64,000 nucleotides of DNA from Argopecten irradians (GCF_041381155.1 NC_091137.1:20939655-21003654); one strand, 5' to 3'. Numbered from the stretch's first letter, positions 12,396-24,889 are shown. The notes: generated by a model not told the origin, from the sequence alone. Program-made: numbers and translations.

Positions 12396-14726
12396 ATGTA
12401 TGAGGGGAAAAATATCCACTATTCCTCATCGGACAAAAAGCCTTTGTGTTCATTCAGCTCAAAAGTCTGTAACCAACACCGACTCAATGGCTATGCTTTC
12501 TGTGTCCGGCACATCTTGGAGGACCCAACAGCACCCTTCAAGAGGTGTGCCTACATGGCCAAATCCAGCAAGCAGAACTGCACACAGGCTATTCCCGAAC
12601 ATGAAAACAGACCGTGAGTGTTGTTGTGGTTTACTACATGCATGTTTTGTAACTATACCTTAGATACTATTCTAAAAAATATCTTGCAAGCTAAAAATAT
12701 GCATTTTGTATCTTAATCAGGTATTTCAAAGAAATTTCAACTCTTATGTACTTATTCAATGTTTTTCAATTAAATGTATAAAAAATATTTCGTAGGTTTG
12801 CAGATTTCTTCAAGGATTTATACAATGATATATCTTAAGTAAGGAAATAGCACAAACTCCTTTTAATTTTGTACTTGCACCATAATAATTGAAAGGTAAA
12901 TTTGATACTTATCAATGTTTTCTCTTTCGTTTTAAAGGTACTGTAACAATCACATGCAGGTACTGGGCATGCTTCCACGGAAGGAGCGGAAGAAAAAGGA
13001 AAAAGAGAAAGAAAAAGACACAGAAAAACCAGTTATTGAAGATGTACCATTAACTCCAGTACATTTTGAAAACAAAAATGTGTTTAGTAAAAATCGTGTC
13101 AAACCAAAGTTTGAAAATAGAAGACTTCATATGTCAAAACTACACATGAACAAAGACAGTTCTGGGCTGGACGACCCAGAGGATCCATATGCTTTCCCGG
13201 ATACTGGAAATGATTCCGCTCCGAAGGTCAACAGCAGTCCCTTGTCGTCTTCAGTCAATATGGAAACACTTTCAGTGACAACTTCCAACTCTAGTGGGGG
13301 GAAATCCCCAGGAGGGGGCGTTGATCAAGGTGGGGTCTCCTCAATAGCAAAACTTTATCCAGAACTGGCAGAGAAGCTAGAAAAAATTAAACCTAAGTTT
13401 GACATGGGGAAAGTGAAAGACAAGGGTAAAGAACGAAGTTCAAGAACAATGAATATCCTCCAGTCAAAGATAGCACAAAATCGAATCAAAGACAAAATGA
13501 AGAAAAATCAAGAGTCATCATCACAGTCTCAGTCTCCATCTCATGGCTATAACAACTGTGTTCCAAACAGTATCAGTTTGTCACATAGCACTCCTAATCA
13601 CTCAGATCATGGCGACATGGGAGATAAAACACCTAACAGTGATCAAGATGGTATGAGTCCACTAAGCTCAAATGGTAGTATTTTACCTGTGCATACTCAT
13701 AATCGTTTAGGTTCACATCCTCTACCATCACCAACACATGACATGAAACGCTCATCACAGACTCCCTTCATGATGATGCAACAACAAATGTTACCTGGCC
13801 CAGGCATTCCTCCTCCACCTCGAACTCTCCCGCCAGAGGGGATTCCCCATGGTATGCTTGCCGAGAATCTACCAGGAATGCCTCGTGCAGACCATCTTCC
13901 TCCACATTACTCCAGAGTACATCACAATCCTACAATACAGCACGCTGAAAAAGTGGGGCCAGTCTTAAACAATCTCCAGCAGGAAGCTTTGGATCATTTC
14001 CCAATTCCTACAAGCACGCTACCTCTACATAGTCTTTCCCATGCTCAGCATCATCATCATCAGTTAAACAACATGGCTACGCCGACTCCTGCATCTCCAC
14101 ACCTCTATCCTCCTCCTCACCGTCCCTTCCATCCTTCCCAACAGCCTCACAGTACATCTCAAAGAGAGGTACATCCTCCATCAGTCAACACACAACCTTT
14201 ACCCCCACCACCTCCCCCTTACAGAAAGTATCCTGCGAGTGTTTCCATGACAATGGCTCCAGCAGTGACAATTCCGACAGTGTCTACAAGTATGTTAATG
14301 TCACCAACAGTTAATACATCCACTTCTCATCAGGAGGTGCGGCTACAAAAGGAACATGTTCATGAGCTTCCGCCACCTCCCCCATACTCCTCTACAATGT
14401 GTGCTACACCTCAACCGCCAATAGTTACAAAGAGATCAAAAACTAAGCCTAAGACATGGTCTATAAGTGCTCCTGTGATATCCAAATTATTTTCATCAGA
14501 GGCTTTGATGAAACCTCGTTCGCTCAAAAATGTTCTACCTGAAGCAGATGTGTCTACGAGGCTACACAAGAAGAAGGCAGCTATCAAGTACTATTTGAAC
14601 TATGTCAAATGGAAAATGCAGAACCACAGCTATCTTGGTTCAGGTAAGTATCAAAATAATACTTTCCGAAAATTTGATTTGTTTGTTCTTTACAGTCAAG
14701 CTTGTTTGTAAAGGCCTCCTTAAGGG

Positions 14727-14771
<45 letters not shown>

Positions 14772-17700
14772 AGCCTTTATAACCGAATTAAATGGTCTTT
14801 ATAAAGTATAATAAAACATATCAAATTGTATGTGGAATTTCTCAATTGAGACTATACAGGCAACAGCAGATTTTACCGACAGTGAGTACATATGTATTGT
14901 CTATATTTGTGGTAATGTCAACAGCTATGTTATTGATACATATTCAGTAATCCTATTAAATAATACTTGTGCTATCCGTCCTTGTATAACATGCATTTGT
15001 GGGTCATTTTGTTCTATAGGGCTAAGAAGTTCAGATGAGGAAGCTAGTGATGACGAAAACAGTGATTTATTACCCTGGCAACCAGAATGGTTCACCGTCT
15101 CATCAGATGAAGAAGCCAATGAAGATGACGATGAGTAAGTCCTGTTTAAACTTGAATGACCTGGCTTTATGACTACACATACATGCTTATCAAATGTTTG
15201 CATTATTTCTACAAATATTTCTCGCTATGTTTGTTCTGTTCTATCCCACTTCGATATGTGGGTGACTTATATCTAGGCAACAGTAAATCAAACTAGTAGT
15301 GATATTACAATTCCTTTGCAAATATATATATAGAGAATGCACATGATGTTTTGATACGATCTAAGGCTGATACTTCTGATGCCTACTTTAAATCCCTGAT
15401 GCATTCTTGATTTTGGTGTTCAATTTTCTAAATGATAATACATATTCTGATTTCAAAGGGTGTACATGAAATCATTTGGAGAGGACTAAGATAGGCTATG
15501 CCTGATGTCCTATTCCATTGAAATATCAACATTGGTTTTTGTCAATGAAATATTTAGAAATTTGTGAACTCAAAAACATTCAGCAGATATTTACCTAAGA
15601 AATCTAGATCTGTTATAGCTTGTATTGACACAGAACATTTACAAAGAGATCTCCAAATTTGAATGAGCTTGGTAGATATGTTATCATGTAAAATATATAG
15701 TCATACCAATAGGTTATAGGAATTATTTAATGCATTTTAAAATTGGTGTTTTAACAGCCAAGATGACTCGTTGAGGACAGCAAAGCTGGCTTTAATTCGG
15801 GCGAGGCTGCGACGTAGATGTTTCCAGTCTCGCAAATCTTACCGTGCCAATAGTTCTGAGCGACTACGACAGAAGACAGCGACTCTAGGTCTGATAGAAG
15901 CTGCACGGGAACAGTCTAAATGTGCTGTTAAAGCTTTACATGAAATCAATTGCTATGAGACCCCTCCAGTGGATGTGTAAGTTCACACCTACGAGTTTTT
16001 AATCATTCTTTTCTGCTGTATAATGCTAACAGCTTTGGCATGCTTCAGTGATATAGCACTATAAAAAGGGCAACAGTTCCACTATACAACAAGACACAAC
16101 ACGAACATACCACAGTCTCCCACACTGCATTCATGGGAGGCCGTCATTACATGACCCTGGCTGTTAATAGGGTTTAAAATAATCAAACAAACAAATTGAA
16201 TTTCAAAATTTTTCCAATGCTACAGAAAACATTTATATAATGTAATCATCATTGCTTGAAAGAAAAGTATGTAGGAGTAGAAATATTTTCATTTGCGACA
16301 GATTGTGTATTGGATAGCACCAACTTGGAAAATTCTGTTTCTTCAAACCTATGTTTCTGACCAGTATGTATACAGAATCTTTAATGAATCAAGACGCTTC
16401 ACAAGAAATACAAATGGGTTTGAATTTCTCTGTAAATCACTTTTAAAATGTGAGTTCCATTTAAGAAGATTTTGTGGTTGTAGGTACAAGATGAGAGGGT
16501 TACTGGAAAGACAATGCTGCCATAAGAATGATGATGAGGTTCAATGTGAAAATGATGTTCTACCCTACGCTAACCACTGTTTGAAACGTATCCTTTTTAA
16601 ACATGCTAATGTTTCGCTAAAGTTTAAAGCAAGCTCAAATCGGGTGTAACCGTGGTAAAATTCAAGCTATCTCAAGTGTAAGGTACTAAGAGTATTGTTA
16701 ATGAGGCTCCTGATTGACTGTATATAATTAGATAATATATAGAATTGATTTACCACTTTAATTTTGCCCTTGACCAATGTCTTCAGACATTATGTACAAT
16801 GTTGATCAACAACTGTTTGACTACTGCACTGCTAAATTTGCTGACAACACACAGTGTTGTGTTCCTGTCCATGACTTTAAACACGAACTTCCTCTTTGTA
16901 TGGAGCATGGTCTTAAAGCTGTAAGTGTGCAAAATATTTGAATTCATGACATAGAAATTCAAAAACGTAAATAAGAATCTTGAAAATGTATGTCATGTAT
17001 CTCCAAAAGCAGAATTCAAGAACATTACCAATATTGGACTGTGAATTTATAGAATTCGTTTGAATAATAATAAAGATTGTCATTCTCATATGATATTTAG
17101 ATAAAACATCAATGCATTTAATTCTAAGTTATACTTAAAAATGAATATAAAATAATTAAAGAGAAAGAAAACTGTTGGTAAGAGTTCAGCGTTTAGTCAA
17201 AAGTAGACACTGTGTTTGTATTGCTAAAATTCTTACTGTTTATCTCTAGGACACATACTTGGATGGAGATGCCGAATTTAAACCAAAGCGACCTAGGAAA
17301 AAGACGAAACCATCTGCACTTACGCGGCCACCAAAGAAAGGAAAAAAGAAAAAGAATCAGAGGAAAAATATCCGTCCCCAAAAACCGTCTCCACCATCAG
17401 AACCAACTGGTTTGACAGGTAGATTTTATTTACAGAATTAATCAAGAGTATCACTATGATTCCAGTGGAATGCACATGATGTTTTGGTACGATCTAAGGC
17501 TGATATCTGTGATGCCTACTTTATATTACTGATGCATTTCTTACATGTATTTAACTTGCCAGCTGTTCACCACATGTAACTTTGCATTTTGCATTGTTCA
17601 TGACTGCTCTGAAATGTGTTTTTGAATTTGAATGTATATGTGTGCAAGTGCAGACAAGGGCGGGACTAAATACCAAACTAGTGCTGATAGAGTTTTTCTG

Positions 17701-20700
17701 GCAAAGGTTATCAACGTTAGATTAAGGTTCATGAGATAAATCTAATTCTGTCTTACCCTTTTTAGGTCATCTGACCCAAAGGGTCAGGATGACCTATTGT
17801 CATCATGCATCGTCCGTCGTCGTGTGCCGTCCGCCGTGCGTACACTTTTCATTCAAACACTTCTTCTCAATAACCAAAAGGTCCAGGGTACTGATATTTG
17901 GCCTGTAGCATGCTGGGATGAAGGGCTACCAAGTTTGTTCAAATGAATGACCTTGACCTTCATTCAAGGTCACAGAGGTCAAAAGGCTAAAATCTTTGAA
18001 TGACTTATTCTCAAGACCCAGAAGGTCAAGGGTACTGATATTTGGCCTGTAGCATGCTTGAATGAAGGGCTACCAAGTTTGTTCAAGTGACCTTGACCTC
18101 CATTCAAGGTCACAGGGGTCAAATGGGCTATAATCTTCAAACGACTTCTTGAGAATAACTAGGAGGCCTAGAGACCTGATATTGGGCCTGTGACATGCTT
18201 GGATGAAGGGCTTCCAAGGTTGTTCAAATGACCTTGATCTTCATTCAAGGTCACAGAGGTCAAATATGCTAAAATCTTTAAACGACTTGCTAATAGTCAG
18301 ATGACCGTTGAGGCCCATGGGCCTCTTGTATTAAATCCAATTATTTGTATTTTAGCATCAATTGAGAACTATTAAAAGTGTTCGGCATTAATTCATTCCA
18401 TGAGCTTCAAGGACTTCAAATATTGGCCACTATTTGTAAAAACTTTTTAAAATGAAATTTGGAGATTTGATTTTAAAGTTTACGTAATGTCAGGGATATC
18501 ATATTGCATAGAAACAGAATATAGTACTCCTGGAAAGAACATTAAAGAAAAGCTGTATCCACATATATATGAAATTATCAAAGTAAGAGTAATTTTGATT
18601 GCATTACCATTTATGGTTACAGTTCCTGATACAAAAGAAACAAATATAGTTCATTTATAATTTTACCTGCTGTTGCTTAAAGAAAAGGTCAATCCTATTG
18701 TACAAATGCTATTCTGTATAATGCCAATCCTGTTTCCTTATAGAATGCACATGATGTTTTGATACGATCTAAGGCTGATACCTGTGATGTCTTCTTTATA
18801 TTACTGATGCATTCTTTTCAATTTATTTATTTGACTTCTTTTCTGATTTGAAGTTTGTTATCTCTAAATGTTATGTATCTAAATACTTTGACTGGCAAAA
18901 TATGAATTTTATTTTAAATGGCATAGTTTGAAACTTAATGTCTTGTAACAGGAATTGTCTGGATTTTGTTTCCTAGAAATTATGGATATTTTTTTCACCT
19001 TTGTAGAAATGCCTGCAATCGATACCAGTCTGTTGGATAATGATGAGAAGGCAAACACATCTGATGCAGACATGTCGGGAATGTCCAATCCAGATTTGAG
19101 TCAGACTGGCTCAGAGACGGAGATGTTTAACGAGGTATCGGAATCTGATGTAATGCCGGACAAAGTGGCTGAGGACAGTACGGATATCAGTAAAGCTGAA
19201 GAAGCTGTAGAATCGCCAAAGGAAACATCGGACAGACCAAGTCTGACCGAATTACCAGAGGCTGCTCTCAGCGCATTAGGTGACCTTTATATTCTTAAAG
19301 CAGTACGATGATAATATGTTCAGATGAAATTTCTATTATGTGTTTAAAAGGAGCATGGAATGTAATATTTCTGCCTTTTAAAAGCATCGTAACTATATTT
19401 TGCTGATGAATTACATCCATGAGTGTGACATCACTCAGTGTTAAAGTCAAACATGAATAAAGTTGCACCCAAGGGATGGATAAACTAGGTGTAATCAAAG
19501 ACTATTAAAGAGATAGACAGATTTCTATTTAGATTTAAACATACTTAGATTATATATGAGTATAATGCCAATTAATTATACTTTGTATTTGCCAACTGTA
19601 CAGTATGTAAAAACAAGTTTCAATTATAAAAAAATTGCCTGACTTCAATTCAACAAAAACTGTCATGATGAAGAACTAGTCAAATGAGTGTAGTTAGGCG
19701 TAAGTTCTAAACATTTAATGAAAGCCAAAATGGCCATCAAAATTATGAATACTGGCTGCTGTTTTCAGAAAACAATGATTATTTGGGCAAAACTTCATTT
19801 GCAATATATCTTAGGTAAGACAGATGACCACTTCATTAGAGATCAATATATAGTGCATAAGTTGTCTTATTGAGGACCGTATATTGACTGTATATGTTAA
19901 TTATCATGAGTAAAACAGGAAAATTACATGCTTGATCTGGTGATTAAGGCAGGTAACTGATGTGAACGTTCAGACTGGTTTGACTGTACATATATGTTTG
20001 ATTTAATTCAACAATGATGTAAAGACTATACCAAATCATTGTGGAAAGAATTAATATTCATGAATATTTTTACATTCTTTAGATATGGAAAGAGGTCTTG
20101 AATTGCCTCTTGAACAGGCATCTCGCCTACTTGAAGAAACTGACTTCCAAGATGTATTCAACAAAATCCCTGATGAAACATTTGATCTTTTCTCAGGTAA
20201 GCTGATAGAATTGCTACTTCCAGGGACAACACACACCTTGTCCAGATAATAATTAATAGAATCTTACATAGGTCTGTCAAGTTGACAGGGATATCTCATC
20301 CCGAGGTTTGCCGAGAATTGATGGCAAAAACCATTCACCAGAGTTAACATACCCCCAATCACGTGACAGACCCATGTTTGATTATTTTCCCACATACTTA
20401 AAAAAAAATGATGAATGGCGAAAATTCAGTTGTTTAGAATTTTTTTCATAGCGTCATCATGAAGGGTGTCACACTGAGTAATGTTTAGAAACATTTTCAT
20501 AGTGTCATCATGATGGATGTCATAATACGTAATGTTTAGAAACATTTTCATAGTGTCATCATGATGGGTGTCATAATACGTAATGTTTAGAAACATTTTC
20601 ATAGTGTCATCATGATGGGTGTCACAATACATAATGTTTAGAAACATTTTCATAGTGTCATCATGATGGATGTCATAATACGTAATGTTTAGAAACATTT

Positions 20701-23700
20701 TCATAGTGTCATCATGATGGGTGTCACAATACATAATGTTTAGAAACATTTTTCATAGTGTCATCATGATGGATGTCATAATACGTAATGTTTAGAAACA
20801 TTTTCATAGTGTCATCATGATGGATGTCATAATACGTAATGTTTAGAAACATTTTCATAGTGTCATCATGATGGGTGTCATAATAAGTAATGTTTAGAAA
20901 CATTTTCATAGTGTCATCATGATGGGTGTCATAATAAGTAATGTTTAGAAACATTTTCATAGTGTCATCATGATGGGTGTCACACTGAGTAATGTTTAGA
21001 AACATTTTCATAGTGTCATCATGATGGGTGTCATAATAAGTAATGTTTAGAAACATTTTCATAGTGTCATCATGATGGGTGTCACAATACGTAATGTTTA
21101 GAAACATTTTCATAGTGTCATCATGATGGGTGTCACACTGAGTAATGTTTAGAAACATTTTCATAGTGTCATCATGATGGATGTCATAATACGTAATGTT
21201 TAGAAACATTTTCATAGTGTCATCATGATGGGTGTCACAATACGTAATGTTTAGAAACATTTTCATAGCGTCATCATGATGGGTGTCACACTGAGTAATG
21301 TTTGTAACATTTTCATAGCGTCATCATGATGGGTGTCACAATATGTAATGTTTAGAAACATTTTCATACCGTCATCATGACTGGTGTCACAATGCGTAAT
21401 GATGTCATTAACAGTGGTTGCTGCATGAATTCTCTTTTTCTTACCCCTTTTACAAAGCAACTGTAGAATAACCCTGCCAAGTAAAAGAGAAAACACCTAA
21501 CTTATTTCATGGTAGTGAGCATTCAGATTCTAAGCTTCCTATTGGGCCCCCATTTATAACAGTGATAGACTATAATTCATTGCTCAATGAACCAGCAATG
21601 CAGTTGGCAGGGGCGTAGGAAGCGGGGGGGGGGCAGGGGGGGCAACTGCCCCCCCGTTCCCCAGGACGGGGGGGGCAAACATATCTTTTTGCCCCCCCAT
21701 TTTCGCCGACTGAAATGTTCTAAAAATGCATATTTGAAAGAAAAAAGGTCCTCCTGCACATTTTTCGTTCTTCATTCTAAAAAATTTTCCGCTGCGCGGC
21801 GCATTTCCTAAAACGTTCAAGCACATAATGTACAAACTTTTAATAGTAGAAATTCAATACACATGAACTACACTGAAAATGTCCATTAAGGGATTCTACG
21901 TACTACATTTGTATTTCAAAAACAATCTCTCTTAAAAGATTACTTTGATTATATGTCTTAGCAAGACAATTAATTCATTATTATTTTGAGTTACAAAACA
22001 ATGTGCCGATGGTGTTCAGATCGAGCAGGGTTGCACATTGATATAACGACACAATTATCACAATTATCATTTCTAAATGCAGGTTACTTTAAATCGAAAA
22101 ATTACCATGGTAAGAAAGCTTTAAAATCATTAAAATACATCGTGAAACTCATCTCAGCCATTCTAAATCGTAATTTTTTTCCCGGGGGAGACCCCCCGAC
22201 CCCCCAAACACCAAAATCTCACGTCTTCGGGCGCTCATTAATTCATCAAAATACACCGTAAAACTCATCTTAGCCATTCTAAATCGTAATTTTTTCCCGG
22301 GGGAGACCCCTGGACCCCCCAAACACCAAAATCTCGCGCCTTCGGGCGCTCGCATATAAATCTCACGTCTTTGGGCGCTCAAAAATTCATCAAAATACAT
22401 CGTAAAACTCATCTTAGCCATTCTAAATCATAATTTTTTTCTCGGGGGGTAACCCCCGGACCCCCCAAACACCAAAATCTCGCTCTCGCAAAATCATCAA
22501 AATGCATTGTAAAACTCATCTCAGCCATTCTAAATCGTAATATTTTTCCCGGGGTCGACCCCCCGACCACAAAATCTCGCGCCTTCGGCGCTCACACGCT
22601 AATTTGGCCAATTTGCGTATTCGTTAATTTCCTTTTAGCGACCCCAGTGTCAATAAATGTGTACAAGAATTATATTTAATGATATATATAAAAAAATATA
22701 TATAAAGTATATATGGTTGTATGTTGCGGGGGGGGGGGGGGGGGGGGGTGGTTTGCAAAATATTGAGGACCTTTGCCCCCCCATTAAGTTTCATCTTCCT
22801 ACGCCACTGGTTGGCAGCTGCTGAAGTGTTTATGTAGCATTTGCCTTGTATTCAGGTCAATTCAAGGGGTTTGAGATCCTAAAAACGATGTGGGCTAAGT
22901 CTGATTTACTGTCTATTAATCCCACCTTTCGATGATTGTGACGTCATAAAAATCATGTCAAAATATGACATTACAGGGCATTTTGGGGCTGATTTTCGGC
23001 CCCATTCCCCATGGCAAAACCTCTAAAATTTTCTCAATTCAAGCCTTAAATTTCCCAAAATCAAAATTTCTTGAAAACTTTCCAAAAATATCGCATGAAC
23101 TTAGTTGTTTAAGACTTTAAATGTTCGTGAATTGGCTTCAGAAAAGTCTATATACTACATTGCAAATAAAAAAAATGTATTTGTTATGCTTTATTTCATA
23201 ATTTTTCCCAAATCCTGGTTTTGTCACACATTTTCCCAAATTCAAAGCCACAGGCCCCATTCCCAAAGCAGTGAGAAAAAGCCCTGCGTTACAATCTGCT
23301 GAAGATGGGACTATTTGACGGTAAATCATACTTTACCTGTCTCATCTTAGGATCTAAACACCTGTATTGTTACTTTCCCTGCTGCAGAACACCTGATTTC
23401 AGGAAGTAGCTTCAAAAATACTGACATGTTATGTACCATATGAAATTAATGATTTCAAGGTCAGTCTTTGTGGCACTTCTATTTATAAGAAGCATGCATG
23501 TATATATATATATATGAATTCTTGATGCTCAAAAAGTAAAAAATCTTTATTTTCATCATTATTTATTTTCCACGCTGGTAAGTTTTATGTAGACTGATCA
23601 AATAGAACTGAGCAGACTGTTTTGCTGCATAGATAAATTATTTATTGTGTATTGTAGGTAAAAATGGTGATGCGATGATGCCGACCCATGAAGATGTGGC

Positions 23701-24889
23701 GGAGTTGGAACGTCACATAGCAGAAGCCAATATTGACATCAGTGCGGCACAGCAAGCAATTGAGAAACTTACCAATGCTAATGGGGGTATGGAATTAGAT
23801 GATGAACAGCTGAAACAAATAGCAGCGTCACTACTTGGGACTCCTGTGAACAATATGGCAGCAGGTAATAATGCTGCTCCTACACCTCCTGCCCCTGCTG
23901 CAACTTCATCAACTGGGGAATTGTGCAATGGAATATCACTTGATGGTCTGAATGATCATGATTTAAATGGAACCCTACCTGACAATGTGGTGAACAGAAA
24001 CTCTGGGTCTGGCCAGGCTGGGGTTAGAGTGACAGTCAGTAGTTCTACAGGTATGTACCAGTCCACTGGCTTTAACCCCAAGGTGGACAGACGTACATTA
24101 GTCTATAACAGGGATGGACTGGTAGCATTAAATGCTGCTGTGGTAAGCCCACAGAACGCAGGTCAACCACCACCACAAAGGTTCCCCCATCAATCTATGG
24201 ATTTACAGGGGGCACCAATGGTAGCCAACCTGCCTCAGTCATATATCACACATCAAAACGCACTGCCAAATTTCACAGCAGCAGGACAAGTGTTGTCAGG
24301 GCAACAATCTAATTCTCATCAGCAACAACAACAACAACAACAGGTGTTCTTACAACAACAACAACAAAGGTCTCAGTCGCATGACTCCATACAAAGGAAC
24401 ATTCCCAATATACCTCTTCAACAGATAGTGTCTGTGTCTAATGTGTCCAGTATCCGCATGCCTAATATAAACTCGGTGGGGAATCATTTAGGAATAGACA
24501 ACCTTCAGAGTACAATGGTCACCTCAGACAAAGGTCAGAGTTCCTCTCCCCAACAGACCTCCCATCCTCACATCACAACCACCTGGCCAGCCAATCTAGC
24601 TAATGTAATCAGCTTCCAGAATGGATTCCCTATACACAATACAGGATCTTTTCAGCATGTTAATGACATTGCAGCCAGTCTCAAGTTTGGTGTGGGCTCC
24701 CAGCGTGTGTTACCCAGTGAAGTGAAACAGGATATCACACAGCAGTACCATCAAGTGATGGGCTCACCACATTCCGCACAGACCAGTGTCCGGCCGCCAT
24801 CTCAGGCAGTGTACGAGGGTCAGCAGGTCCGACCCCCATTCAGTAGACTGTCCCCACCTTTTACTGCTTCAACAGGAAAAGGCTCCTAG
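12396..24889 (+). CDS. INO80D: INO80 complex subunit D, complete ten-exon CDS
   Basis: Coding exons: 12396-12613, 12938-14643, 15020-15134, 15758-15976, 16484-16587, 16787-16920, 17250-17418, 19007-19279, 20083-20196 and 23658-24889 (TAG stop). All introns are GT-AG, all phases join, and the sum is 4,284 nt or 1,427 aa. The MYEGK start is chosen because it matches the vertebrate INO80D start; a TAG acceptor at 12357-12359 implies an upstream 5' UTR exon. Two zinc-binding modules of the C3Hc3H type are visible: Cys18/25/36-His39 with Cys51/62/75-His78, and Cys764/774/785-His788 with Cys801/811/825-His828. A basic RKERKKKEKEK stretch follows the first module and a PRKKTKPSALT basic motif follows the second. 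Exon 2 encodes a long Ser/Pro/His/Gln-rich disordered region and exon 10 has polyQ runs. The family subunit is about 1,000 aa in human, so this one is expanded in disordered parts. It is a metazoan-specific accessory subunit of the nuclear INO80 nucleosome remodeller. Confidence 0.93.
14731..14770 (+). repeat. Homopolymer of about 40 A in INO80D intron 2
   Basis: An uninterrupted A run lies 87 bases after the exon 2 donor. It may be a slippage tract or the tail of an old retroposed sequence; no body or target duplication is recognisable upstream of it. Confidence 0.9.
15335..15406 (+). ncRNA. Candidate C/D-box snoRNA, copy 1 (INO80D intron 3)
   Basis: This 72-nt sequence has a terminal stem GAATGCA/TGCATTC, a box C ATGATGT (15343-15349), an internal box D' CTGA (15367-15370), a C'-like TGATGCC (15377-15383) and a box D CTGA (15396-15399) next to the closing stem. 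This order and spacing are those of an intronic C/D snoRNA guiding 2'-O-methylation. It lies in sense orientation in intron 3, 351 nt before the acceptor. The 14 nt upstream of D' (GATACGATCTAAGG) are conserved in copy 3 and, with one change, in copy 2, whereas the stretch between C' and D varies. I could not assign an rRNA or snRNA target. Confidence 0.75.
16087..16195 (+). mobile_element. SINE 3' part with AAAC tail (INO80D intron 4)
   Basis: CACAACACGAACATACCACA and GGGAGGCCGTCATTACATGA lead into CCCTGGCTGTTAATAGGG and an AAACAAACAAA-type tail. The 'GACCCTGGCTGTTAATAGG' block is the same 3' tail as in the S1 SINE, while the body differs, so two SINE families share a tail, as expected when both use one partner LINE. 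The tRNA head is missing. Confidence 0.6.
17468..17540 (+). ncRNA. Candidate C/D-box snoRNA, copy 2 (INO80D intron 7)
   Basis: This second copy starts GAATGCACATGATGTTTTGG. Box C ATGATGT is at 17476-17482, D' CTGA at 17500-17503, a C'-like GTGATGC follows, and box D CTGA is at 17529-17532. The terminal stem is slightly weakened (GAATGCA against TGCATTTC). It begins 49 nt after the exon 7 donor. The guide-like block upstream of D' reads GGTACGATCTAAGG, one base different from the other copies. Confidence 0.7.
17764..18330 (+). mobile_element. Minisatellite-cored element, family A, copy 1
   Basis: It opens with AGGTCATCTGACCC and closes with GTCAGATGACCGTTGAGGCC then CATGGGCCTCTTGTA, so the ends form an inverted repeat (GGTCATCTGAC/GTCAGATGACC). 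Inside are three diverged units of about 120-130 bp sharing GGTACTGATATTTGGCCTGT and TTCATTCAAGGTCACAGAGG. The same ends flank a different tandem core at 43406-45816. It lies in INO80D intron 7 between snoRNA copies 2 and 3. The architecture resembles bivalve 'pearl' or Helentron-type non-autonomous elements. Confidence 0.7.
18743..18814 (+). ncRNA. Candidate C/D-box snoRNA, copy 3 (INO80D intron 7)
   Basis: This 72-nt copy has a perfect terminal stem GAATGCA/TGCATTC, box C ATGATGT (18751-18757), D' CTGA (18775-18778), a C'-like GTGATGT (18784-18790) and box D CTGA (18804-18807). The D' guide block is identical to copy 1. It lies 192 nt upstream of the exon 8 acceptor. It shares intron 7 with copy 2, and family A copy 1 sits between them. 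Confidence 0.75.
20432..21410. repeat. 51-bp minisatellite, about 19 copies (INO80D intron 9)
   Basis: The unit contains GTAATGTTTAGAAACATTTT followed by CATAGTGTCATCATGATGGG and TGTCA. Two subtypes differ at 'CACACTGA' versus 'CATAATAC'. Each unit has two palindromic cores (GTTTAGAAAC-like and TCATCATGATGA). The period is 17 codons, so one minus-strand frame stays open for hundreds of codons; that frame is an artefact. The two edges (about 20432 and 21360-21410) are the most diverged. Confidence 0.95.
21608..22809. mobile_element. hAT-like non-autonomous element, copy 2 (INO80D intron 9)
   Basis: It starts CAGGGGCGTAGGAAGC and ends CTTCCTACGCCACTG. It is flanked by GTTGG at 21603-21607 and 22810-22814, a possible 5-bp direct repeat; an 8-bp duplication expected for hAT is not clean. 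Facing polyG and polyC runs lie inside both ends. From about 22120 to 22600 the core is a tandem array of four units of about 110-130 bp sharing AAAACTCATCTCAGCCATTC and CGGGGGAGACCCC. No transposase is visible. A related copy is at 4471-5664. Confidence 0.7.

Noticed and set aside
12400-12663. Second open frame over the first INO80D exon
   Set aside because: It is an out-of-frame shadow; the frame from 12396 matches INO80D and its splice phase.
20426-21496. Long minus-strand open frames encoding a 17-residue repeat
   Set aside because: They arise because the 51-bp satellite period is a multiple of three. They lie in an INO80D intron, and every edge of the frame coincides with the array.
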